A stretch of DNA of 64,000 nt from Siphonodentalium dalli (Eukaryota; Mollusca; Scaphopoda; Gadilida; Siphonodentaliidae): assembly GCA_032622095.1 (NCBI GenBank), contig CP136068.1:149371365-149435364 (forward strand), read 5' to 3'. Below are positions 1-15,100 of the stretch, in pieces. The stretch's first letter is position 1; every line of letters begins with the position of its first letter. Position numbers and translations under genes: made by a program. The notes under the pieces are model-generated. The model was not told where the DNA came from. It made no database searches and saw nothing but the letters and a program-made list of their open reading frames with translations.

Positions 1-2315
1 TGTTTTCTAATTTGTAACCAATGTAACAGGGTACTTTGAGATTTCTAAGAAGAAAAAATAAAAGTAACATATGTAACATTAATTAGGTAAAGGTAAAGTA
101 ATAGGTAAAGTAACCAGAAGTAACCATTTGTACCCGGTGCACCCATGGTCCTGAAAGTAATTCAGGAAATATATTTTCTAAGTGTCTAAATTTGTGCTCA
201 TAAAATGTAACCAATGTACCCGACGTAACAACAGGGTACAAAAGTTGTGATGTTTTTCGGCGTACCAAAATTGGCCATATATGACAATTCACGAACGACT
301 GGTTCTGCCACCAACTACCACTCTCATCTCTAATTTAAAAACACTTAACACAAACCTACAATAGCAACTAGACATAGTGGCAAATTACGTAGCACAAAAT
401 AGAGAACACCCTTCACCGAAAACCTCCCATACCATATCTTGCCGGAACTGTGGAAAGAACTTGATACATAATTGCAGTCAGTTTTACCCATTCAAAATTT
501 AAACGAAGCGTATCAGGAGATATAATATGTTGAAACCTACATTGTTTCGACTGTTATCCGTTCATGGATGAAAACTACTATGTAAGAATTGTTAAATGAA
601 TCCAACGTCTTTAAGCCCTTTTGTCTGAATATAATACAACTATATCATCATAAATTATATTAATGAACGATGTTTTACTTACTGCCACTTAGGCTGTGGA
701 AAAAACTAAACCACAAACGAATCGCTATATGTATATATACTGTTATAGATACAAACTAGTACACGGTCACATGGCATCAGAGTCGGAATAGTATTATCTA
801 AGATGCGAGTGTGCACGAAGAAGACCAGTTGTCATGCCACCCCCGGTAATATTACTATGTGTTGTATTATACGTTATCATGGTTGAAAATTTTGATCACG
901 GATTCAATTCCACCCAATATTGCGGTATCACTGGATTAGTCACAAACAGTGCTTTGACAGTGCTTTGATTCTGTTCACTACAACTACGGCTATGATATAA
1001 TTACTGGATAGCTTTAACATAGTTGTGTGCTGTTAATGACGGCGGTTGTATCGCCTATCAATGACGATCCAGTGGTAGCATCGGGATTGTCAGCAGTTGA
1101 CGTGCGGTGTCCTATGAAATATTACTGTAGTACTATTAATGTGGTTTTAACGACAGTAACCGAGTAAATTATCGCTTTTGTTTTTCATATTTAAAAATTG
1201 GTAGCAAGGTATCAAAAATGTCACAATATTCACAGAAAACTAGCAATCCTATCATATACGTGTAGTCAATATTAATATACTGGTAGCAAATTTTAAAAAC
1301 ACGTGGCACTTACTTAAGAACCGAAATCTGACTTTGTGCACCCGAACATCAGATAAATGCCATCAGAGAAAGAATATTTGTATTTGGGAGAACTCCATAA
1401 GATTTTTTTTTTTTCGAAATACACGTTTAATGTACCAAATTGTATTTATTTTCAATTTTCCAAAGTGAGGGTATGAGTTGTGACTCAAAACCAGAAAGTA
1501 AACATCTATATTTAGCACTGGCTGTAATGTCTTGTTTGTACAGTGGGTCATGTTCACTGAACCACCAAAACATGCGATTTAACATAGCTAGCCTGGTTCA
1601 AATCCAATTCAGGATTAATCAAGAGATTGTTCAATGAATGCAAACTGACTTCCGTAAAGAGAATACAGTGGTAGTCAAACCGAGAGATGTGTGATATCCG
1701 GTTGTGACATTCCAAACACTCACTTCATTATTACTGTTAAGAGTAACGAGCGTGACTCGGTCCAAAACAGCATCAACCCAACCTGTAACACAAACTAGTG
1801 TGGACCGAGAAGACTTAGCCTAAGGCTACCCGGCATCCAAGGACAACGTCAAAGCCACATGGCTACTTTCGTGACAAAATACACCAAGTAATATTCACTC
1901 TTGAATTTTCCCGGTATCGAAACAAGGTCGGTAAATACTTGAACTACCTTTCTATGTGTATTATATGTCACAAAGGGACGCATTGCATTCATAAAAATAC
2001 AACATTGAATAATGCGTTTGGTTCCCATACAAACAACAGCCATGTGCACGGCATGAAACAAAAAAGAGCGTTCCGTGTTAGTCTATTATTTATATGGTAG
2101 AAAAAAGAACGTTTGTTTCATTTCTGCGATAAAAATTTCAAAACGCTGGAAAATGGCTATGGCCATTAAAATTTGTTAGATTGTACAAATCCTTTATATC
2201 AATAGTTCGTGTATTTGTCAACCTATCTATTACCTCCTTTCAGGTTACGTTGGCCAAATTTGGAAGTTCGAATGAGCCATGTATGTTTAAAGGTTTTGCG
2301 AAACTCAAGACTTAC
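1..2315. other. Flank/intron, mostly featureless
   Basis: AT-rich sequence with only short open frames. By gene order it is the intron after the last visible SRCR exon, and the next half-domain exon would be expected in this direction. I looked for an EDAGVxC-type motif on the minus strand and saw none. A loose TGTAACCAATGTAAC-like phrase recurs near 15-30 and 205-220. Nothing else is supportable. Confidence 0.4.
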
Positions 2316-2454
2316 AGCAGACCGAGCTGTTTGCAAGCTACTTGTGCGTCCAATGTGTCCCAACCAGCAACGCACACGGTTCCCCACGTGTTATTGATGA
2401 ACACCTCTATACTCCCTTCAGTAGCGTCCGGGTTTCCAACCAACCGTGTCGTGC
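2316..2454 (-). CDS. SRCR domain exon, N-terminal half (domain 2)
   Basis: A 139-nt internal exon. The acceptor ends ttcgattgtag; the donor is CT followed by gtaagt, a near-perfect consensus. It has two bases, 45 whole codons, two bases. The translation opens TTRLVGNPDATEGSIEVF, continues with WGTVCVAGWD, and ends AQVACKQLGL. It is the first half of a second SRCR domain, diverged from domain 1 (VCVAGW replaces the usual VCDDxW). The previous exon's last base plus the first two bases here make glycine, so the two domains are joined with almost no linker. The matching C-terminal half exon was not found below 2316 and probably lies beyond the left edge. Confidence 0.85.
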
Positions 2455-3159
2455 CTACAATCGAAATCCCATAACTTAATTATAGTACATGTAAGTTTTG
2501 TTAATCCAACATCCGTGCCGTAACTACAAAACACAATTACAAAGCATATATTCAAATATGAGCCGTCTGTCTGTATGCATGTCTGTCCTGATTCTTCTCC
2601 CAGAATATTATTAATATAAACGGAATGACGAGGAGCTTTCTTGCATATGCTTTTTCAACTCCCTGACTGGTTCTGAAACTGCCTTTACATCAGGGTTCTC
2701 TGCCAATCGTTAACTTATGTCAGCTTCAGAATGGCAATAAATGGTGTCTCCACAATGGAAAATCGATAACGTTGTAACTACAAAGGAAGCAAGTAACTGG
2801 ATACGGTTTGATGATATACCCATGACTGACATATACGTGTATATGTTTATGGAAGTAACTGTAAGATACAACATTGTGCGGGAGTCAAATATAAGTGGAT
2901 TCATTTACAACATCTTGTAATAATACCTTGTCTGAAACAGATTGCGAGGCTCGTTCCGATTGGTCAGTGATCTTTGTTCCCGTGGGAATATCGACAATCC
3001 AGAATATTTTTAAATTGTAACATTGTGTATATTCCACTCTCTATGTAAAAAAAACGACGAGTATATCAATCATTGAGTTGAATTGAAAATCGGTTTGGAA
3101 TGTACCATGTCACAAACAATCGAATATACCACAATCATCGTCCGTGCGTCCATGCAGAA
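2455..3159. other. Intron stretch before satellite
   Basis: Unique-looking AT-rich intron sequence between the SRCR exon and the satellite. A CTGTCTGTATGCATGTCTGT stretch around 2568 is simple-sequence-like. No gene, RNA gene or mobile-element end was recognised. Confidence 0.4.
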
Positions 3160-6100
3160 CACTCATAATTCTAACGACATCATTACTCGTGTTAATGCTA
3201 ACCACATCATTACTCATGTTAATTCTAACCACATCATTACTCATGTTAATTCTGACTCGTGTTAATGCTAACCACATCATAACTCATGTTAATTCTGACT
3301 CATGTTAATTCTAACCACATCATTACTCGTGTTAATTCTAACCACATCATTACTCGTGTTAATTCTAACTCATGTTAATTCTAACTCATGTTAATTCTGA
3401 CTCATGTTAATTCTAACTCATGTTAATTCTAACCACATCATTACTCATGTTAATTCTGACTCATGTTAATTATAACCACATCATTACTCATGTTAATTCT
3501 AACCACATCATTACTCGTGTTGATTCTAACTCATGTTAATTCTAACTCATGTTAATTCAGACTCATGTTAATTCTAACCACATCATTACCCATGTTAATT
3601 CTAACTCGTGTTAATTCTAACTCGTGTTAATTCTAACTCATGTTAATTCTGACTCATGTTAATTCTAACTCATGTTAATTCTAACCACATCATTACTCAT
3701 GTTAATTCTAACCACATCATTACTCGTGTTCATTCTAACTCATGTTAATTATAACTCATGTTAATTCTGACTCATGTTAATTCTAACTCATGTTAATTCT
3801 AACCACATCATTACCCATGTTAATTCTAACTCGTGTTAATTCTAACTCAGTTTAATTCTAACACATGTTAATTCTGACTCATGTTAATTCTAACTCATGT
3901 TAATTCTAACCACATCATTACTCGTGTTAATTCTAACCACATCATTACTGATGTTAATTCTAACCACATCATTACCCATGTTAATTCTAACTCATGTTAA
4001 TTATGACTCATGTTAATTCTAACTCATGTTAATTCTGACCATATCGTTACTCACGTTAATCACTCATATTAATTATAACCACATCATTAATCATGTTAAT
4101 TCTAACTCATGTTAATTCTAACCACATCATTACTCGTGTTAATTCTAACCACAGCATTACTCATGTTAATTCTAACCATATCGTTACTCACGTTAATCAC
4201 TCATATTAATTCTAACCACATCATTAATCATGTTAATTCTGACTAATGTTAATTCTAACCACATTATTACTCGTGTTAATTATAACCATATCGTTACTCA
4301 CGTTAATCACTCATATTAATTCTAACCACATCATTAATCATGTTAATTCTGACTCATGTTAATTCTAACCACATCATTACTCGTGTTAAATCTAACCACA
4401 TCATTACTCATGTTAATTCTGACTCATGTTAATTCTAACCACATCATTACTCATGTTAATTCTAACCACATCATTACTCGTGTTAATTCTAACAACATCA
4501 TTACTCGTGTTAATTCTAACCACATCATTACTCATGTTAATTCTGACTCATGTTAATTCTAACTCATGTTAATTCTGACCACATCATTACTCATTTTAAT
4601 TCTGACTCATGTTAATTCTAACCATATCGTTACTCACGTTAATCACTCATATTAATTCTAACCACATCATTAATCATGTTAATTCTGACTCATGTTAATT
4701 CCAACCACATCATTACTCGTGTTAATTCTAACCACATCATTACTCATGTTAATTCTGACTCATGTTAATTCTAACCACATCATTACTCATGTTAATTCTA
4801 ACAACATCATTACTCGTGTTAATTCTAACCACATCATTATTCGAGTTAATTCTAACCACATCATTACTCATGTTAATTCTGACTCATGTTAATTCTAACT
4901 CATGTTAATTCTGACCACATCATTACTCATGTTAATTCTAACTCATGTTAATTCTAACTCATGTTAATTCTAACTCAGGTTAATTCTAACTCATGTTAAT
5001 TCTGACTCATGTTAATTCTAACTCATGTTAATTCTGACTCATGTTAATTATAACCACATCATTACTCATGTTAATTCTGACTCATGTTAATTCTAACTCA
5101 TGTTAATTCTGACTCATGTTAATTCTAACCACATCATGACTAATGTTAATTCTGACTCATGTTAATTCTAACCACATCATTACTCGTGTTAATTCTACTC
5201 ATGTTAATTCTAACCATATCATTAATCATGTTAATTCTGACTCATGTTAATTCTAACCACATCATTACTCGTGTTAATGCTAACCACATCATTACTCATG
5301 TTAATTCTAACCACATCATTACTCATGTTAATTCTGACTCGTGATAATGCTAACCACATCATAACTCATGTTAATTCTGACTCATGTTAATTCTAACCAC
5401 ATCATTACTCGTGTTAATTCTAACCACATCATTACTCGTGTTAATTCTAACTCATGTTAATTCTAACTCATGTTAATTCTGACTCATGTTAATTCTAACT
5501 CATGTTAATTCTAACCACATCATTACTCATGTTAATTCTGACTCATGTTAATTATAACCACATCATTACTCATGTTAATTCTAACCACATCATTACTCGT
5601 GTTGATTCTAACTCATGTTAATTCTAACTCATGTTAATTCTGACTCATGTTAATTCTAACCACATCATTACCCATGTTAATTCTAACTCGTGTTAATTCT
5701 AACTCGTGTTAATTCTAACTCGTGTTAATTCTAACTCATGTTAATTCTGACTCATGTTAATTCTAACTCATGTTAATTCTAACCACATCATTACTCATGT
5801 TAATTCTAACCACATCATTACTCGTGTTAATTCTAATTCATGTTAATTATAACTCATGTTAATTCTGACTCATGTTAATTCTAACCACATCGTTACCCAT
5901 GTTAATTCTAACTCGTGTTAATTCTAACTCAGTTTAATTCTAACTCATGTTAATTCTGACTCATGTTAATTCTAACTCATGTTAATTCTAACCACATCAT
6001 TACTCGTGTTAATTCTAACCACATCATTACTGATGTTAATTCTAACCACATCATTACCCATGTTAATTCTAACTCATGTTAATTATGACTCATGTTAATT

Positions 6101-9100
6101 CTAACTCATGTTAATTCTGACCATATCGTTACTCACGTTAATCACTCATATTAATTACAACCACATCATTAATCATGTTAATTCTAACTCATGTTAATTC
6201 TAACCACATCATTACTCGTGTTAATTCTAACCACATCATTACTCATGTTAATTCTAACCATATCGTTACTCACGTTAATCACTCATATTAATTCTAACCA
6301 CATCATTAATCATGTTAATTCTGACTAATGTTAATTCTAACCATATTATTACTCGTGTTAATTCTAACCATATCGTTACTCACGTTAATCACTCATATTA
6401 ATTCTAACCACATCATTAATCATGTTAATTCTAACTCATGTTAATTATTCTAACCACATCATTACTCGTGTTAATTCTAACCACATCATTACTCATGTTA
6501 ATTCTAACCATATCGTTACTCACGTTAATCACTCATATTAATTCTAACCACATCATTAATCATGTTAGTTCTGACTAATGTTAATTCTAACCACATTATT
6601 ACTCGTGTTAATTATAACCATATCGTTACTCACGTTAATCACTCATATTAATTCTAACCACATCATTAATCATGTTAATTCTGACTCATGTTAATTCTAA
6701 CCACATCATTACTCGTGTTAAATCTAACCACATCATTACTCATGTTAATTCTGACTCATGTTAATTCTAACCACATCATTACTCATGTTAATTCTAACCA
6801 CATCATTACTCGTGTTAATTCTAACAACATCATTACTCGTGTTAATTCTAACCACATCATTACTCATGTTAATTCTGACTCATGTTAATTCTAACTCATG
6901 TTAATTCTGACCACATCATTACTCATTTTAATTCTGACTCATGTTAATTCTAACCATATCGTTACTCACGTTAATCACTCATATTAATTCTAACCACATC
7001 ATTAATCATGTTAATTCTGACTCATGTTAATTCCAACCACATCATTACTCGTGTTAATTCTAACCACATCATTACTCATGTTAATTCTGACTCATGTTAA
7101 TTCTAACCACATCATTACTCATGTTAATTCTAACAACATCATTACTCGTGTTAATTCTAACCACATCATTATTCGAGTTAATTCTAACCACATCATTACT
7201 CATGTTAATTCTGACTCATGTTAATTCTAACTCATGTTAATTCTGACCACATCATTACTCATGTTAATTGTAACTCATGTTAATTCTAACTCATGTTAAT
7301 TCTAATTCAGGTTAATTCTAACTCATGTTAATTCTAACTCATGTTAATTCTGACTCATGTTAATTCTAACTCATGTTAATTCTGACTCATGTTAATTATA
7401 ACCACATCATTACTCATGTTAATTCTGACTCATGTTAATTCTAACTCATGTTAATTCTGACTCATGTTAATTCTAACCACATCATGACTAATGTTAATTC
7501 TGACTCATGTTAATTCTAACCACATCATTACTCGTGTTAATTCTACTCATGTTAATTCTAACCATATCATTAATCATGTTAATTCTGACTCATGTTAATT
7601 CTAACCGCATCATTACTCGTGTTAATGCTAACCACATCATTACTCATGTTAATTCTAACCACATCATTACTCATGTTAATTCTGACTCGTGATAATGCTA
7701 ACCACATCATAACTCATGTTAATTCTGACTCATGTTAATTCTAACCACATCATTACTCGTGTTAATTCTAACCACATCATTACTCGTGTTAATTCTAACT
7801 CATGTTAATTCTAACTCATGTTAATTCTGACTCATGTTAATTCTAACTCATGTTAATTCTAACCACATCATTACTCATGTTAATTCTGACTCATGTTAAT
7901 TATAACCACATCATTACTCATGTTAATTCTAACCACATCATTACTCGTGTTGATTCTAACTCATGTTAATTCTAACTCATGTTAATTCTGACTCATGTTA
8001 ATTCTAACCACATCATTACCCATGTTAATTCTAACTCGTGTTAATTCTAACTCGTGTTAATTCTAACTCGTGTTAATTCTAACTCATGTTAATTCTGACT
8101 CATGTTAATTCTAACTCATGTTAATTCTAACCACATCATTACTCATGTTAATTCTAACCACATCATTACTCGTGTTAATTCTAATTCATGTTAATTATAA
8201 CTCATGTTAATTCTGACTCATGTTAATTCTAACCACATCGTTACCCATGTTAATTCTAACTCGTGTTAATTCTAACTCAGTTTAATTCTAACTCATGTTA
8301 ATTCTGACTCATGTTAATTCTAACTCATGTTAATTCTAACTACATCATTACTCGTGTTAATTCTAACCACATCATTACTGATGTTAATTCTAACCACATC
8401 ATTACCCATGTTAATTCTAACTCATGTTAATTATGACTCATGTTAATTCTAACTCATGTTAATTCTGACCATATCGTTACTCACGTTAATCACTCATATT
8501 AATTACAACCACATCATTAATCATGTTAATTCTAACTCATGTTAATTCTAACCACATCATTACTCGTGTTAATTCTAACCACATCATTACTCATGTTAAT
8601 TCTAACCATATCGTTACTCACGTTAATCACTCATATTAATTCTAACCACATCATTAATCATGTTAATTCTGACTAATGTTAATTCTAACCATATTATTAC
8701 TCGTGTTAATTCTAACCATATCGTTACTCACGTTAATCACTCATATTAATTCTAACCACATCATTAATCATGTTAATTCTGACTCATGTTAATTCTAACC
8801 ACACCATTACTCGTGTTAATTCTAACCACATCATTACTCATGTTAATTCTGACTCATGTTAATACTAACCACATCATTACTCATGTTAATTCTAACCACA
8901 TCATTACTCGTGTTAATTCTAACCACATCATTACTCGTGTTAATTCTAACCACATCATTACTCATGTTAATTCTGACTCATGTTAATTCTAACTCATGTT
9001 AATTCTGACCACATCATTACTCATTTTAATTCTGACTCATGTTAATTCTAACCATATCGTTACTCACGTTAATCACTCATATTAATTCTAACCACATCAT

Positions 9101-12100
9101 TAATCATGTTAATTCTGACTCATGTTAATTCCAACCACATCATTACTCGTGTTAATTCTAACCACATCATTACTCATGTTAATTCTGACTCATATTAATT
9201 CTAACCACATCATTACTCATGTTAATTCTAACAACATCATTACTCGTGTTAATTCTAACCACATCATTATTCGAGTTAATTCTAACCACATCATTACTCA
9301 TGTTAATTCTGACTCATGTTAATTCTAACTCATGTTAATTCTGACCACATCATTACTCATGTTAATTCTAACTCATGTTAATTCTAACTCATGTTAATTC
9401 TAACTCAGGTTAATTCTAACTCATGTTAATTCTAACTCATGTTAATTCTGACTCATGTTAATTCTAACTCATGTTAATTCTGACTCATGTTAATTATAAC
9501 CACATGATTACTCATGTTAATTCTGACTCATGTTAATTCTAACTCATGTTAATTCTGACTCATGTTAATTCTAACCACATCATAACTCATGTTAATTCTG
9601 TCTCATGTTAATTCTAACCACATCATTACTCGTGTTAATTCTAACTCATGTTAATTCTAACCATATCATTAATCATGTTAATTCTGACTCATGTTAATTC
9701 TGACTCATGTTAATTCTAGCTCATATTAATTTTAACCACATCATTACTCATGTTAATCACTCATGTTAATTCTAACCACATCATTACTCGTGTTAATTCT
9801 AACCACATCATTACTCATGTTAATTCTGACTCAAGTTATTTCAAGCTCATATTAATTCTAACCACACCATTACTCATGTTAATCACTCATATTAATTCTA
9901 ACCACATCATTAATCATGTTAATTCTGACTCATGTTAATTCTGACTCATTTTATTTCTAGCTCATATTAATTCTAACCATATCATTACTCACGTTAATCA
10001 CTCATATTAATTCTAACCACATCATTAATCATGTTAATTCTGACTCATGTTAATTCTGACTCATGTTAATTCTAGCTCATATTAATTATAACCACATCAT
10101 TACTCATGTTAATCACTCATGTTAATTCTAACCACATCATTACTCATGTTAATTCTAACCACATCATTACTCATGTTAATTCTGACTCATGTTATTTCTA
10201 GCTCATATTATTTCTAACCACATCATTACTCATGTTAATTCTGACTCATGTTAATTCTGACTCATGTTCATTCTGACTCATGTTGATTATAACTCATGTT
10301 AAGTCTAACTCATGTTAATTCTAACCACATCATTACTCATGTTAATTCTAACTCAGGTTAATTCTGACTCATGTTCATTCTGACTCATGTTAATTCTAAC
10401 TCATGTTAATTCTAACCACATCATTACTCATGTTAATTCTAACCACATCATTACTCATGTTAATTCTAACCACATCATTACTCATGTTAATTCTAACCAC
10501 ATCATTACTCATGTTAATGCTGACTCATGTTAATTCTAACTCATGTTAATTCTAACCACATCATTACTCATGTTAATTCTAACCACATCATTACTCATGA
10601 TAATTCTAACCACATCATTACTCATGTTAATTCTAACCACATCATTACTCATGTTAATTCTAACCACATCATTACTCATGTTAATTCTAACCACATCATT
10701 ACTCATGTTAATTCTAACCACATCATTACTCATGTTAATTCTAACCACATCATTACTCATGTTAATGCTGACTCATGTTAATTCTAACTCATGTTAATTC
10801 TAACCACATCATTACTCATGTTAATTCTAACCACATCATTACTCATGATAATTCTAACCACATCATTACTCATTTTAATTCTGATTCATGTTAATTCTAA
10901 CCATATCGTTACTCACGTTAATCACTCATATTAATTCTAACCACATCATTAATCATGTTAATTCTGACTCATGTTAATTCCAACCACATCATTACTCGTG
11001 TTAATTCTAACCACATCATTACTCATGTTAATTCTGACTCATGTTAATTCTAACCACATCATTACTCATGTTAATTCTAACAACATCATTACTCATGTTA
11101 ATTCTAACCACAACATTATTCGAGTTAATTCTAACCACATCATTACTCATGTTAATTCTGACTCATGTTAATTCTAACTCATGTTAATTCTGACCACATC
11201 ATTACTCATGTTAATTCTAACTCATGTTAATTCTAACTCATGTTAATTCTAACTCAGGTTAATTCTAACTCATGTTAATTTTAACTCATGTTAATTCTGA
11301 CTCATGTTAATTCTAACTCATGTTAATTCTGACTCATGTTAATTATAACCACATCATCACTCATGTTAATTCTGACTCATGTTAATTCTAACTCATGTTA
11401 ATTCTGACTCATGTTAATTCTAACCACATCATAACTCATGTTAATTCTGACTCATGTTAATTCTAACCACATCATTACTCGTGTTAATTCTACTCATGTT
11501 GATTCTAACCATATCATTAATCATGTTAATTCTGACTCATGTTAATTCTAACCACATCATTACTCGTGTTAATGCTAACCACATCATTACTCATGTTAAT
11601 TCTAACCACATCATTACTCATGTTAATTCTAACTCATGTTAATTCTGACCACATCATTACTCATGTTAATTCTAACTCATGTTAATTCTAACTCATGTTA
11701 ATTCTAACTCAGGTTAATTCTAACTCATGTTAATTTTAACTCATGTTAATTCTGACTCATGTTAATTCTAACTCATGTTAATTCTGACTCTTGTTAATTA
11801 TAACCACATCATTACTCATGTTAATTCTGACTCATGTTAATTCTAACTCATGTTAATTCTGACTCATGTTAATTCTAACCACATCATAACTCATGTTAAT
11901 TCTGACTCATGTTAATTCTAACCACATCATTACTCGTGTTAATTCTACTCATGTTGATTCTAACCATATCATTAATCATGTTAATTCTGACTCATGTTAA
12001 TTCTAACCACATCATTACTCGTGTTAATGCTAACCACATCATAACTCATGTTAATTCTGACTCATGTTAATTCTAACCACATCATTACTCGTGTTAATTC

Positions 12101-15100
12101 TAACCACATCATTACTCGTGTTAATTCTAACTCATGTTAATTCTAACTCATGTTAATTCTGACTCATGTTAATTCTAACTCATGTTAATTCTAACCACAT
12201 CATTACTCATGTTAATTCTGACTCATGTTAATTATAACCACATCATTACTCATGTTAATTCTAACCACATCATTACTCGTGTTGATTCTAACTCATGTTA
12301 ATTCTAACTCATGTTAATTCTGACTCATGTAAATTCTAACCACATCATTACCCATGTTAATTCTAACTCGTGTTAATTCTAACTCGTGTTAATTCTAACT
12401 CATGTTAATTCTGACTCATGTTAATTCTAACTCATGTTAATTCAAACCACATCATTACTCATGTTAATTCTAACCACATCATTACTCGTGTTAATTCTAA
12501 CTCATGTTAATTCTAACTCATGTTAATTCTGACTCATGTTAATTCTAACCACATCGTTACCCATGTTAATTCTAACTCGTGTTAATTCTAACTCAGTTTA
12601 ATTCTAACTCATGTTAATTCTGACTCATGTTAATTCTAACTAATGTTAATTCTAACCACATCATTACTCGTGTTAATTCTAACCACATCATTACTGATGT
12701 TAATTCTAACCACATCATTACCCATGTTAATTCTAACTCATGTTAATTATGACTCATGTTAATTCTAACTCATGTTAATTCTGACCATATCGTTACTCAC
12801 GTTAATCACTCATATTAATTATAACCACATCATTAATCATGTTAATTCTAACTCATGTTAATTCTAACCACATCATTACTCGTGTTAATTCTAACCACAT
12901 CATTACTCATGTTAATTCTAACCATATCGTTACTCACGTTAATCACTCATATTAATTCTAACCACATCATTAATCATGTTAATTCTGACTAATGTTAATT
13001 CTAACCACATTATTACTCGTGTTAATTCTAACCATATCGTTACTCACGTTAATCACTCATATTAATTCTAACCACATCATTAATCATGTTAATTCTGACT
13101 CATGTTAATTCTAACCACATCATTACTCGTGTTAATTCTAACCACATCATTACTCATGTTAATTCTGACTCATGTTAATTCTAACCACATCATTACTCAT
13201 GTTAATTATAACCACATCATTACTCGTGTTAATTCTAACCACATCATTACTCGTGTTACTTCTAACCACATCATTACTCATGTTAATTCTGACTCATGTT
13301 AATTCTAACTCATGTTAATTCTGACCACATCATTACTCATTTTAATTCTGACTCATGTTAATTCTAACCATATCGTTACTCACGTTAATCACTCATATTA
13401 ATTCTAACCACATCATTAATCATGTTAATTCTGACTCATGTTAATTCCAACCACATCATTACTCGTGTTAATTCTAACCACATCATTACTCATGTTAATT
13501 CTGACTCATGTTAATTCTAACCACATCATTACTCATGTTAATTCTAACAACATCATTACTCGTGTTAATTCTAACAACATCATTATTCGAGTTAATTCTA
13601 ACCACATCATTACTCATGTTAATTCTGACTCATGTTAATTCTAACTCATGTTAATTCTGACCACATCATTACTCATGTTAATTCTAACTCATGTTAATTC
13701 TAACTCATGTTAATTCTAACTCAGGTTAATTCTAACTCATGTTAATTCTAACTCATGTTAATTCTGACTCATGTTAATTCTAACTCATGTTAATTCTGAC
13801 TCATGTTAATTATAACCACATCATTACTCATGTTAATTCTGACTCATGTTAATTCTAACTCATGTTAATTCTGACTCATGTTAATTCTAACCACATCATA
13901 ACTCATGTTAATTCTGTCTCATGTTAATTCTAACCACATCATTACTCGTGTTAATTCTAACTCATGTTAATTCTAACCATATCATTAATCATGTTAATTC
14001 TGACTCATGTTAATTCTGACTCATGTTAATTCTAGCTCATATTAATTTTAACCACATCATTACTCATGTTAATCACTCATGTTAATTCTAACCACATCAT
14101 TACTCGTGTTAATTCTAACCACATCATTACTCATGTTAATTCTGACTCAAGTTATTTCAAGCTCATATTAATTCTAACCACACCATTACTCATGTTAATC
14201 ACTCATATTAATTCTAACCACATCATTAATCATGTTAATTCTGACTCATGTTAATTCTGACTCATTTTATTTCTAGCTCATATTAATTCTAACCATATCA
14301 TTACTCACGTTAATCACTCATATTAATTCTAACCACATCATTAATCATGTTAATTCTGACTCATGTTAATTCTGACTCATGTTAATTCTAGCTCATATTA
14401 ATTATAACCACATCATTACTCATGTTAATCACTCATGTTAATTCTAACCACATCATTACTCATGTTAATTCTAACCACATCATTACTCATGTTAATTCTG
14501 ACTCATGTTATTTCTAGCTCATATTATTTCTAACCACATCATTACTCATGTTAATTCTGACTCATGTTAATTCTGACTCATGTTCATTCTGACTCATGTT
14601 GATTATAACTCATGTTAAGTCTAACTCATGTTAATTCTAACCACATCATTACTCATGTTAATTCTAACTCAGGTTAATTCTGACTCATGTTCATTCTGAC
14701 TCATGTTAATTCTAACTCATGTTAATTCTAACCACATCATTACTCATGTTAATTCTAACCACATCATTACTCATGTTAATTCTAACCACATCATTACTCA
14801 TGTTAATTCTAACCACATCATTACTCATGTTAATGCTGACTCATGTTAATTCTAACTCATGTTAATTCTAACCACATCATTACTCATGTTAATTCTAACC
14901 ACATCATTACTCATGATAATTCTAACCACATCATTACTCATGTTAATTCTAACCACATCATTACTCATGTTAATTCTAACCACATCATTACTCATGTTAA
15001 TTCTAACCACATCATTACTCATGTTAATTCTAACCACATCATTACTCATGTTAATTCTAACCACATCATTACTCATGTTAATGCTGACTCATGTTAATTC

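Noticed and set aside
10527-10797. Repetitive open frames (NSNHIITHV-type on plus, MSNDVVRIN-type on minus) as repeat proteins
   Set aside because: The 27-bp unit equals nine codons, so frames on both strands stay open automatically. Wherever a 16-bp unit intervenes the frame shifts and stops (ending in DSC), so there is no protein-level constraint.
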